6,763 nucleotides of DNA, taken from contig JAAXUM010000100.1 in the NCBI GenBank assembly GCA_013336025.1, positions 1 to 6,763 on the forward strand. Reading direction: 5' to 3'. The notes below the pieces were generated by a model that was not told the origin of the DNA, made no database searches, and worked only from the letters and a program-made list of their open reading frames with translations. The stretch is from Chlorobiaceae bacterium (GTDB taxonomy: Bacteria > Bacteroidota > Chlorobiia > Chlorobiales > Chlorobiaceae). Shown here one piece after another: positions 1-5,461 of this stretch. Each line of letters begins with the position of its first letter. Position 1 is the stretch's first letter. Both the position numbers and the translations under genes were made by a program.

Positions 1-39
1 CTCAAAAAGCGTGAGTCGGCATTGTTCATAGAGAAATAA
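1..39 (+). CDS. C-terminal tail of an upstream gene, probably tRNA pseudouridine synthase B (partial)
   Basis: An open frame enters from the left edge and reads LKKRESALFIEK followed by TAA at 37-39. Twelve residues are too few to identify a family. The guess of truB rests only on the widely conserved order rbfA-truB-ribF-rpsO, since ribF begins 9 bases later and rpsO follows it. The close spacing suggests co-transcription with ribF. The frame could also be a chance open stretch. Confidence 0.4.
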   Translation, partial: LKKRESALFIEK

Positions 40-48
40 AAAGACAGT

Positions 49-1014
49 ATGCTTGTTGTTGAATATCAGAATAATGAGGTAGTTGCGTATCCTTCAGGTG
101 AGCCCGTACTTTTTTCTCCGCTTCCTTCGGCAGTGACGATCGGTTCTTTTGACGGGGTACATAGCGGGCACAGGAGCATTATAGCGAGAATGAATGCTAT
201 CGCCCATTCCAGGCAATTGAGAAGTGTTGTTGTGACATTTGAGCCACATCCTCGCAGAGTCTTGTCCGCTTCGGCCAGTTCATCTCCACTCGTACTCAGT
301 ACTCTGGATGAGAAAGTTGCGCTGTTAACAGCTCTTGATGTCGATCTTCTTTTTGTCGTGCGTTTTACCGATGCTTTTGCAGCCCGGAGTTCAGAGGATT
401 TTATCATAGGAGTTCTGGTCAAGCTGCTTTGCGCCAAAAGCATTATTGTCGGTTATGATCATGGATTCGGACGTAACCGAACAGGGAACACTGAAACCCT
501 TCTGCATATCGGAAAAGAGTTTGGTTTTGACGTTGAGAAGATAAGTGAGGTTAAAATCGGAAATGAGCATTTTTCAAGCACGCGCATAAGAAAGATGCTT
601 GAATCAGGCAATATTGCCGATGCAAATCAATTTCTCGGATATTCCTATATCGTGAGTGGTACCGTGGTTGATGGCGATCAAAGAGGACGTACGATAGGGT
701 TTCCTACGGTGAATATCAAGCCTTCGGATCCTCAGAAACTGTTGCCGCATTCAGGTGTCTATGTTGCCAGTACGGATATCGGTGGTATATTGTATAAGGC
801 CATGATGAATATCGGGTTACGGCCTACCGTTTCCCAGGGAAAAGAGAAAACCGTTGAAGCGCATATCCTGGGTTTTTCAGGAGAGCTTTACGGTTCTTTT
901 CTCAGCTTCAGGTTGCATGCATATATCAGGGACGAAAAAAAATTTTCGACGATTGACGAATTAAAAGAGCAACTTGAAAAAGATAAAAAAACGGTGGAGT
1001 TGTATAACGAATAA
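49..1014 (+). CDS. ribF: Bifunctional riboflavin kinase / FAD synthetase RibF
   Basis: This cytoplasmic enzyme phosphorylates riboflavin to FMN and then adenylates FMN to FAD. The 321-residue length is normal for the full bifunctional family. The N-terminal adenylyltransferase domain (about 1-185) shows the nucleotidyl-transferase signature TIGSFDGVHSGHR at 30-42, the VGYDHGFGRNRTG segment at 134-146 and SSTRIR at 176-181. The C-terminal flavokinase domain (about 195-320) shows GRTIGFPTVNI at 213-223, MNIGLRPTV at 253-261 and the VEAHILGF strand at 269-276, whose Glu270 matches the family's catalytic glutamate. The ATG at 49 is the first usable start and gives a typical N-terminus; the Shine-Dalgarno is weak (AAAAAGACAGT before ATG). 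It lies between a probable truB tail and rpsO, a common bacterial arrangement. All key motifs are present, so both activities are expected. Confidence 0.96.
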   Translation: MLVVEYQNNEVVAYPSGEPVLFSPLPSAVTIGSFDGVHSGHRSIIARMNAIAHSRQLRSVVVTFEPHPRRVLSASASSSPLVLSTLDEKVALLTALDVDLLFVVRFTDAFAARSSEDFIIGVLVKLLCAKSIIVGYDHGFGRNRTGNTETLLHIGKEFGFDVEKISEVKIGNEHFSSTRIRKMLESGNIADANQFLGYSYIVSGTVVDGDQRGRTIGFPTVNIKPSDPQKLLPHSGVYVASTDIGGILYKAMMNIGLRPTVSQGKEKTVEAHILGFSGELYGSFLSFRLHAYIRDEKKFSTIDELKEQLEKDKKTVELYNE

Positions 1015-1061
1015 TATTATATTAAAGGTCAACCGATTTAATACATAATAAAAGAAATGAT

Positions 1062-1331
1062 ATGAGTCTGACACAGGAAGATAAAGCGGGAATTATCAGT
1101 CAGTTCGGTGGAGTTCAGCAGAATACCGGAAAAGCAGAGGTGCAGGTTGCTCTGTTCAGCCGAAGAATCACTGATTTGACCGGGCATTTGCAGCAGCATC
1201 CAAAGGACAAGCATTCCCGTCGTGGTCTGCTTATGCTGGTTGGAAAACGTAAAAAGGTTCTCAATTACCTGAAAAATGTTGATATCGAGAGATATCGTAC
1301 AGTGATTGCCGAACTTGATCTTCGTAAGTAA
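1062..1331 (+). CDS. rpsO: 30S ribosomal protein S15
   Basis: S15 is a primary 16S rRNA-binding protein of the central domain of the small subunit and contributes to a bridge with the 50S subunit. The product is 89 residues, the standard family length. It shows the expected helical layout: the N-terminal segment with TGKAEVQVALFSRRI at 22-36, then the conserved HPKDKHSRRGLLMLVGKR stretch at 46-63, which includes the rRNA-contacting HSRRGL residues, and a C-terminal helix with YLKNVDIERYR. The gene follows ribF after 47 A+T-rich bases. In many bacteria pnp follows rpsO; here the next gene is yicC, after a possible terminator. S15 represses its own mRNA in several species, but I cannot identify a convincing leader structure in the short upstream gap. 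Confidence 0.97.
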   Translation: MSLTQEDKAGIISQFGGVQQNTGKAEVQVALFSRRITDLTGHLQQHPKDKHSRRGLLMLVGKRKKVLNYLKNVDIERYRTVIAELDLRK

Positions 1332-1369
1332 GCCCTTTATTTCAGGTCTTTCATTACCGGAGTGCATAA

Positions 1370-1390
1370 AAGAGAGGGTTTTCCTCTTTT
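1370..1390 (+). terminator. Possible rho-independent terminator or attenuating hairpin after rpsO
   Basis: The bases AAGAGAGG at 1370-1377 can pair with CCTCTTTT at 1383-1390 (8 pairs, one G-T wobble) around a GTTTT loop. The right arm ends in four T and is followed by GTTCTTGATT, a poor but T-rich tract. The stem is A+T-rich and short, so termination may be only partial, letting some transcription continue into yicC 35 bases further on. Confidence 0.45.
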
Positions 1391-1425
1391 GTTCTTGATT
1401 CAATAACAGAACGCAGCGGTGTATT

Positions 1426-2313
1426 ATGTTGGAAAGCATGACTGGTTATGGCAGCGCAGAGTCTGTGGATAGCGGTGTTCGGGTTTTCGTGGAGTTACGC
1501 TCTGTTAATAACCGGTTTGCCGAGGTTAGTGTCAAGCTTCCGCGACAGTTGCTTGCCTTTGAACTCGAAGTAAGAGAGTTTGTACGCTCTACGTTTCAAC
1601 GGGGAAAGATTTCGGTATCGATTCAGGTGCAGGCAGACCAGGATGTCGAAATTCCTCAGAGGGTTAACCCGGTTAAGGTGAAAGCGTGCAGGGATCTTCT
1701 TGATGAGGTAAGGATAGCTGCAGGTATAGATGCTCCGGTCAGTCTGGAGCATGTACTTCGCTTTTCAGAGATTTTTGAGACAGGAAATACCGTACTTGAT
1801 AATACTGAGTGGTTATGGTCTTTTGTGAAAAATGTTCTTCAGGATGCGATGCGCAAACTCAAAGGTATGCGACGTAAAGAAGGTGAAGAACTTTCATTGG
1901 ATTTTGCCGGTAGAATTGCACAAATAGAGATGACTCTTGCTGAAATCAGCAGGACTTCACAGGATAACCTTCAAGCGGTAAGAAAAAAGCTCGCATCAAA
2001 AGCTGAATTAATCGCGGGTCAGGATATTGCCTACAGCAGGGATCGTCTTGAAATGGAGCTTGTTCTCGCTGCTGATAAACTTGATATAACCGAGGAGTTT
2101 ACCCGGTTTTCAAGTCATAACAAATTTTTTCTTGAAGAACTTCACAATGATGAGAGCGGAACAGGACGAAAACTGAATTTTCTGCTTCAGGAACAACTTC
2201 GTGAGGCCAATACCATTGCGTCAAAATCCCAGAGTGCCGAGATCTCCCAGAAGATCGTTCATGTAAAGGAAGAACTCGAGAAAATTCGGGAACAGTTGCA
2301 AAATATCGAGTGA
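1426..2313 (+). CDS. yicC: YicC/YloC-family endoribonuclease
   Basis: The 295-residue product has the usual length and ends of the YicC family. The N-terminus MLESMTGYG with RSVNNRFAEVSVKLP (residues 25-39) is the YicC-like N-terminal domain. The C-terminal DUF1732 region carries EEFTRFSSHNKFF near 223-235, GRKLNFLLQEQLREANTIASK at 247-267 and the closing KEELEKIREQLQNIE. Family knowledge: E. coli YicC and Bacillus YloC have been reported to be endoribonucleases, with YicC implicated in decay of the small RNA RyhB; the target in this organism is unknown. ATG at 1426 gives the family's typical MxxSMTGYG start; an internal ATG four codons later is less likely. gmk starts 4 bases after the stop, so the two are surely co-transcribed. 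Weak Shine-Dalgarno (GCGGTG). Confidence 0.93.
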   Translation: MLESMTGYGSAESVDSGVRVFVELRSVNNRFAEVSVKLPRQLLAFELEVREFVRSTFQRGKISVSIQVQADQDVEIPQRVNPVKVKACRDLLDEVRIAAGIDAPVSLEHVLRFSEIFETGNTVLDNTEWLWSFVKNVLQDAMRKLKGMRRKEGEELSLDFAGRIAQIEMTLAEISRTSQDNLQAVRKKLASKAELIAGQDIAYSRDRLEMELVLAADKLDITEEFTRFSSHNKFFLEELHNDESGTGRKLNFLLQEQLREANTIASKSQSAEISQKIVHVKEELEKIREQLQNIE

Positions 2314-2317
2314 TTTT

Positions 2318-2902
2318 ATGACCAACAGGAGAGGGCCGACTGGAAAACTCGTGGTGTTTTCAGCTCCGTCGGGAACAGGAAAGTCAACGATTGCAAAAAT
2401 TGTTCTTGAACGTATTCCTTCGCTGTCTTTTTCAGTATCGGCAACAACAAGGCCGATGCGCGCGGGTGAAGAGGATGGTGTTCAATATTATTTTCTGGAT
2501 AAAGAAAAGTTTGAAAAGAAAATTCATGACGGCGGGTTTGTTGAGCATGAATATTTTTTTAATAACTACTACGGGACACTGCTTGACAAGACAGTCGATG
2601 CGGTCAATTCCGGCCATCATCTGCTTTTTGATCTCGATGTCAAGGGTGCTCTGAATCTGAAAAGACTTTTCCCTGATAATTCACTCTTGATATTTCTAAG
2701 ACCGCCTGATATGGCATCTCTCAGAGAGAGGCTGTTGAAGCGGGAAAGTGAAGATGCGGATGCGTTGAGCATTCGTCTTGAAAGGGCTGAATATGAGCTT
2801 GGTTATGCTGATCAGTTCGATGAGGTGATTGTTAATGATAGTCTCGATCGTGCGGCTGATGCCGTTACGGCGAAAATAAGTGAGTTTCTTTCAAACACGT
2901 AA
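2318..2902 (+). CDS. gmk: Guanylate kinase
   Basis: This enzyme converts GMP and ATP to GDP and ADP, a required step toward GTP, dGTP and (p)ppGpp. The 194-residue length is close to the usual 190-210. The P-loop APSGTGKST is at 16-24. The GMP-binding module follows: SATTRPMRAGE at 41-51, the YYFL strand at 57-60, FVEHEYF at 74-80 and YYGT at 84-87. The DLDVKGA motif (105-111) corresponds to the Walker-B-like D-x-x-G segment. The lid and its arginines lie near RLLKRESEDADALSIRLERA (138-157), and VNDSLD at 172-177 is also family-typical. It sits 4 bases downstream of yicC and 12 bases upstream of the omega-like gene, the same neighbours as in many other phyla. GAG about 7 bases before the ATG is the only ribosome-binding candidate. 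Confidence 0.97.
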   Translation: MTNRRGPTGKLVVFSAPSGTGKSTIAKIVLERIPSLSFSVSATTRPMRAGEEDGVQYYFLDKEKFEKKIHDGGFVEHEYFFNNYYGTLLDKTVDAVNSGHHLLFDLDVKGALNLKRLFPDNSLLIFLRPPDMASLRERLLKRESEDADALSIRLERAEYELGYADQFDEVIVNDSLDRAADAVTAKISEFLSNT

Positions 2903-2914
2903 ATAACTTGTGCC

Positions 2915-3265
2915 ATGTCGGTTAAACCTGTTGATCTCAACAAGCTGAGAAGTGCGCACGCTAATTTGTACGAGACGGTGGTTGCGATTTCAAAACGAGC
3001 AAAAAAAATACATGAGGAAGAACGGGCTGAGCTTGAGGATAAACTTTTGCCTTATAAGGAGATGATCCGCAATCCCGGCAGCGAGTCAGAGTCAGACAAG
3101 GTGTTTCCTGAACAGATTGCCATCAGTCTTGAATTTGAAAGCAGGGAAAAGGCTTCACAGAAAGCTGTTGCAGGATATCTTCAACACCGGTATGATTATA
3201 CGCTTGGAAAAATAGCAGAACCAAAAGTTACCCCTATTGAAGATGATGAAACTGACGGGGATTAA
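2915..3265 (+). CDS. rpoZ: DNA-directed RNA polymerase omega-like subunit
   Basis: The 116-residue acidic protein is probably the omega subunit, which clamps the C-terminal part of beta-prime and aids RNA polymerase assembly. The best match is NLYETVVAISKRAKKI at 17-32, which fits the omega helix typified by E. coli RFDLVLVAARRARQM. A variable loop follows, then EQIAISLEFESREKA around 66-80, loosely matching the IALREI segment, and a helix with AVAGYLQHRYDY at 84-95. The tail (about 104-116) is strongly acidic, ending EDDETDGD. It is longer than the 91-residue E. coli protein and clearly divergent; forms like this occur in Bacteroidota/Chlorobiota. Position after gmk strongly supports the call, because gmk-rpoZ is a recurrent pair. 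The ATG at 2915 has no clear Shine-Dalgarno. The last 23 bases overlap the next gene. Confidence 0.78.
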   Translation: MSVKPVDLNKLRSAHANLYETVVAISKRAKKIHEEERAELEDKLLPYKEMIRNPGSESESDKVFPEQIAISLEFESREKASQKAVAGYLQHRYDYTLGKIAEPKVTPIEDDETDGD

Positions 3266-3740
3266 TCAGATCACGCTCCGGGTCAATGATCTTCGGCGTG
3301 CCGAACAATTTTATGCAGATATTCTCGGCTTCAGGATTGATCACCACGTAGGGGTTAATATCTGCTATCTGCGGCTTAACTCGGATATGCTTGTGCTGGT
3401 CAAATCAGAAACCCCCTCTGTTCCTGAATCCCGGGATTTCAGGGTGGATCATTTTGGTTTTCGTCTTGCCTCTGACGCCGAGGTCAATGAAGCTGCGGAT
3501 TATCTTGACGAAAAAGGGGTGCATTTGATTACACGTCCGGCTCACAGGCAGGAAGGCCGGGCATTTTTTGTCATGGATCCGGACGGGAATCTCGTAGAGT
3601 TCTATTCCATGCACAATGGAGGAATAGATAAAGAGTGCCAAGGGTGTGACTCTATCCCTCCGGATGCTCTCGCTGAAGGAAGTCGCAGCAAAAAGAGAGA
3701 GGAGAGCGATCAGAAAAAACCTCGACGATCAAGGAAGTAG
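3243..3740 (+). CDS. VOC-superfamily (glyoxalase/dioxygenase fold) protein with a basic C-terminal tail
   Basis: Residues 5-123 form a vicinal-oxygen-chelate module. The first beta-alpha-beta unit reads GINQITLRVNDLRRAEQFY then LGF; the second starts at DHFGFRL (69-75) and ends FVMDPDGNLVEFYSM (109-123). Likely metal ligands are Gln9 (where many relatives have His), His70 and Glu119. Such proteins include glyoxalase I, fosfomycin-resistance enzymes and dioxygenases; the substrate cannot be read from sequence. After Met123 comes a 42-residue tail with Cys132-Gln-Gly-Cys135 and a Lys/Arg/Ser-rich end (SRSKKREESDQKKPRRSRK), probably disordered. The start is ATG at 3243 or 3246; an in-frame TTG at 3237 is also possible. 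The start overlaps rpoZ by 23 bases in another frame, suggesting translational coupling. The stop overlaps the convergent glmU-like gene by 12 bases. Confidence 0.88.
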   Translation: MMKLTGINQITLRVNDLRRAEQFYADILGFRIDHHVGVNICYLRLNSDMLVLVKSETPSVPESRDFRVDHFGFRLASDAEVNEAADYLDEKGVHLITRPAHRQEGRAFFVMDPDGNLVEFYSMHNGGIDKECQGCDSIPPDALAEGSRSKKREESDQKKPRRSRK

Positions 3741-4472
3741 CTTCGCGCAGAGCAGCAATTCCGTTTCCCGGAGTTGTTCCGGCGTATTGATTCCCTTTAT
3801 TTCATCGGCATGCTCTGTACGACTGGCGCAAACTTTATTGCCGTTTCGAAAACAGATGTCAAATACGTCGGTCAGGTAGTACTCCTGCTGTGCATTCTCG
3901 GTGGTTATCTCACGAAGTGCCTGGAAAAGTACCGGTGCTTTAAAGACATAAATTCCCGAATTGATTTCATCTACAGAAAGTTCTTCGGGTGACGCATCCC
4001 GCTGTTCAATGATTTTCATTACATCGCCACTTGTTTTGCTCCTGATGATTCTGCCATACCCGGAAGGATTATCGAGCCGTGCGGTAAGTACCGTTGCTGA
4101 CGCCTGCTCACGGTGATGTAAAGCGACGAGCTGTTCAAGCGTATCTGCGTTGACAAGCGGTACATCACCAGAAAGAATCAAAACATCACCTGAAAATGAG
4201 TGCAGGTATTTTTCAGCCTGCATCACTGCATGACCGGTTCCATTCTGTGGTTCCTGAAGTGCGCATATCACAGGGTATTGTTTTGTCGCCGCACTGACTT
4301 TTTCTGCCTGGTGACCGACAATAAGAATTATGGTATCCGGCTTGAGATGAAGGGCCGTGTCAAGAACATACTCGATAACCGGTCTTCCATTTGCCTTGTG
4401 GAGTACCTTTGGAAGTTCGGATTGCATTCGCGTGCCTTTTCCGGCAGCCATGATGATTACAGCAAGTGACAT
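3729..4472 (-). CDS. glmU: GlmU-type UTP:GlcNAc-1-phosphate uridylyltransferase, N-terminal domain only
   Basis: This cytoplasmic nucleotidyltransferase should join UTP and N-acetylglucosamine-1-phosphate to give UDP-GlcNAc for peptidoglycan and lipid A. The 247 residues show the GlmU signatures in order: MAAGKGTRMQSELPKVLH at 8-25, QNGTGHA at 76-82, GDVPL with metal-ligand candidate Asp103 at 102-106, GYGRI at 138-142, IIEQRDA at 154-160, EINSGIYVF at 169-177, NAQQEYYLTDV at 193-203 and GIN at 227-229, with Asn229 the second metal-ligand candidate. Bifunctional GlmU is about 450-480 residues; the left-handed beta-helix acetyltransferase half is absent, and no hexapeptide repeats follow in any frame. 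The start chosen, ATG at 4472, gives MSLAVIIMAAG; an upstream ATG at 4616 would add 48 unrelated residues overlapping panD. It is the last gene of the ompH-lptC-panD unit, 16 bases after panD. A related sugar-phosphate nucleotidyltransferase specificity cannot be fully excluded. Confidence 0.9.
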   Translation of the reverse strand: MSLAVIIMAAGKGTRMQSELPKVLHKANGRPVIEYVLDTALHLKPDTIILIVGHQAEKVSAATKQYPVICALQEPQNGTGHAVMQAEKYLHSFSGDVLILSGDVPLVNADTLEQLVALHHREQASATVLTARLDNPSGYGRIIRSKTSGDVMKIIEQRDASPEELSVDEINSGIYVFKAPVLFQALREITTENAQQEYYLTDVFDICFRNGNKVCASRTEHADEIKGINTPEQLRETELLLCAKLLP

Positions 4473-4488
4473 CGGGTACAGAAGATGG

Positions 4489-4884
4489 TTAAAGGGATGA
4501 TGACAGTTGTTCGTCTTCCTGTCCAATTCGATGTCGGCGTTTGGGATTGTTGAGATGGTCAACAATAAGAACCATTGGTTGAAAGGTCCGTGCTTTTTTT
4601 TCATCCATGACTGCAAACGTCATGATGATTATTTCATCACCCGGCAGTGCGCATCTTGCTGCAGCCCCATTGAGCTGGATCACTCTTGATCCCGGTTCTC
4701 CATTGATGATGTATGTTTCAAAACGTTCGCCGTTGTTATTATTGACAACAAGTACTTTTTCATTGGGAATCATCTCAGCCAGATGGAGCAGTTCCTGATC
4801 GATAGTGATGCTTCCTTCATATTCAAGATCACCGCTTGTTACCCTTGCGTTGTGGATTTTTGATTTTAAAAGATGTAATTTCAT
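4489..4884 (-). CDS. panD: Aspartate 1-decarboxylase, pyruvoyl-dependent (proenzyme)
   Basis: PanD converts L-aspartate to beta-alanine and CO2 for pantothenate and coenzyme A synthesis. The 131 residues match the family's usual 115-140. The self-cleavage site is intact: Tyr22-Glu23-Gly24-Ser25, where cleavage between Gly24 and Ser25 turns Ser25 into the pyruvoyl cofactor. Other signatures are the N-terminal [16 protein letters not shown], with Lys9 near the substrate site, [11 protein letters not shown] at 53-63, [26 protein letters not shown] at about 66-91. A tail of some 25 residues ending QLSSSL extends past the core and is polar. The ATG at 4884 has no visible Shine-Dalgarno. It lies 20 bases after lptC and 16 bases before the glmU-like gene, so it is probably translated from the envelope operon transcript rather than beside other pan genes. 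Confidence 0.97.
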   Translation of the reverse strand: MKLHLLKSKIHNARVTSGDLEYEGSITIDQELLHLAEMIPNEKVLVVNNNNGERFETYIINGEPGSRVIQLNGAAARCALPGDEIIIMTFAVMDEKKARTFQPMVLIVDHLNNPKRRHRIGQEDEQLSSSL

Positions 4885-4904
4885 TAAAAAAACTGTATTG
4901 AAGG

Positions 4905-5450
4905 TTAGTTGGATTCACCGCTTGCCCGGAAAATCCTGTATTTTTTTAGTGCCTGGTCACTTTCAAATCCGTATCCTGCCAGTGTCTCTCCAGGCCTTGT
5001 GATGGTGACATAGTCATGGGAACGTATCATTCTGTCTTTGGCGGTACGTTTGATGGATTCCGTTTTTATCGTTGTTGTGTTGTCGGTTGTAATGGTAATG
5101 TTTCCTCTTGCCTCAATATCCAGATTATCATGCACAACGGCTTCTTGTGCCTTAAGGATGGTTGACGGTTCTTTTTCGCTGTTGAAAAAGATAACGGTAA
5201 CACCCTTCTGAAGGTGATATTCCTTTTTGCTGTTTTTATTGAACTCAGCGGCGTATCCTGCTTGTATGCTGGCTTTAGGAACACCCGCATCAGTGAGGTT
5301 AAGGTTGATATCCCAGCTTTCCTGCTGCGGATGCCCTTCACCTATAAATGCCGTTTCCGGCTTACGGCGCTCAGATTGAGGAGCGCCGCATCCACAAACA
5401 ACAAATCCAAAGGCAAGCAAAAACAAAAAGATGAATCGTTTCAATGGCAA
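4905..5450 (-). CDS. lptC: LPS-export protein LptC, predicted lipoprotein
   Basis: LptC receives lipopolysaccharide from the LptB2FG ABC transporter and passes it to the periplasmic LptA bridge. The 181-residue product starts with a lipoprotein signal: basic MPLKRF, hydrophobic [11 protein letters not shown], and the lipobox Val18-Cys19-Gly20-Cys21, so Cys21 is the probable lipidated residue. The rest is the LptC/YrbK beta-jellyroll pattern: [20 protein letters not shown] around 46-65, [10 protein letters not shown] around 80-89, then strands through [25 protein letters not shown] and ending near [19 protein letters not shown] and YRIFRASGE. The start codon must be TTG, since an in-frame TGA lies directly upstream; TTG at 5450 has an AAAGG 6 bases before it, better than TTG at 5444. 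E. coli LptC is instead anchored by a transmembrane helix. It sits 11 bases after ompH. Confidence 0.85.
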   Translation of the reverse strand: MPLKRFIFLFLLAFGFVVCGCGAPQSERRKPETAFIGEGHPQQESWDINLNLTDAGVPKASIQAGYAAEFNKNSKKEYHLQKGVTVIFFNSEKEPSTILKAQEAVVHDNLDIEARGNITITTDNTTTIKTESIKRTAKDRMIRSHDYVTITRPGETLAGYGFESDQALKKYRIFRASGESN

Positions 5451-5456
5451 TCAGTG

Positions 5457-5461
5457 CCTTT
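5457..5461 (-). promoter_or_regulatory. Ribosome-binding site deciding the lptC TTG start
   Basis: On the minus strand AAAGG lies 6 bases before TTG at 5450, just after the ompH stop. The in-frame codon immediately before that TTG is TGA, so no upstream ATG or GTG is available. The alternative TTG at 5444 would be 12 bases away. Confidence 0.5.

Noticed and set aside
66..443. 125-codon open frame antisense to ribF
   Set aside because: Low-complexity Ser/Thr/Arg-rich translation opposite the conserved FAD synthetase domain; a shadow frame.
1279..1298. Paired GATATC motifs inside rpsO
   Set aside because: Two copies within conserved S15 codons (Asp-Ile-Glu-Arg-Tyr-Arg) are explained by coding; no larger symmetry is present.
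1038..1439. 133-codon open frame antisense to rpsO
   Set aside because: It covers the whole of rpsO on the opposite strand, its translation resembles no known family and has no sensible domain pattern; rpsO itself is certain.
2900..3728. Possible frameshifted acetyltransferase half of GlmU downstream of its stop
   Set aside because: No hexapeptide-repeat pattern appears on the minus strand, and the region is fully occupied by the omega-like and VOC genes on the plus strand.
4200..4469. 89-codon plus-strand frame opposite the glmU-like gene
   Set aside because: It lies opposite conserved nucleotidyltransferase motifs and its translation looks random.
4473..4616. N-terminal extension of the glmU-like protein from an upstream ATG
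   Set aside because: The 48 extra residues overlap panD, show no family similarity, and the nucleotidyltransferase signature normally begins a few residues from the start, as it does from 4472.
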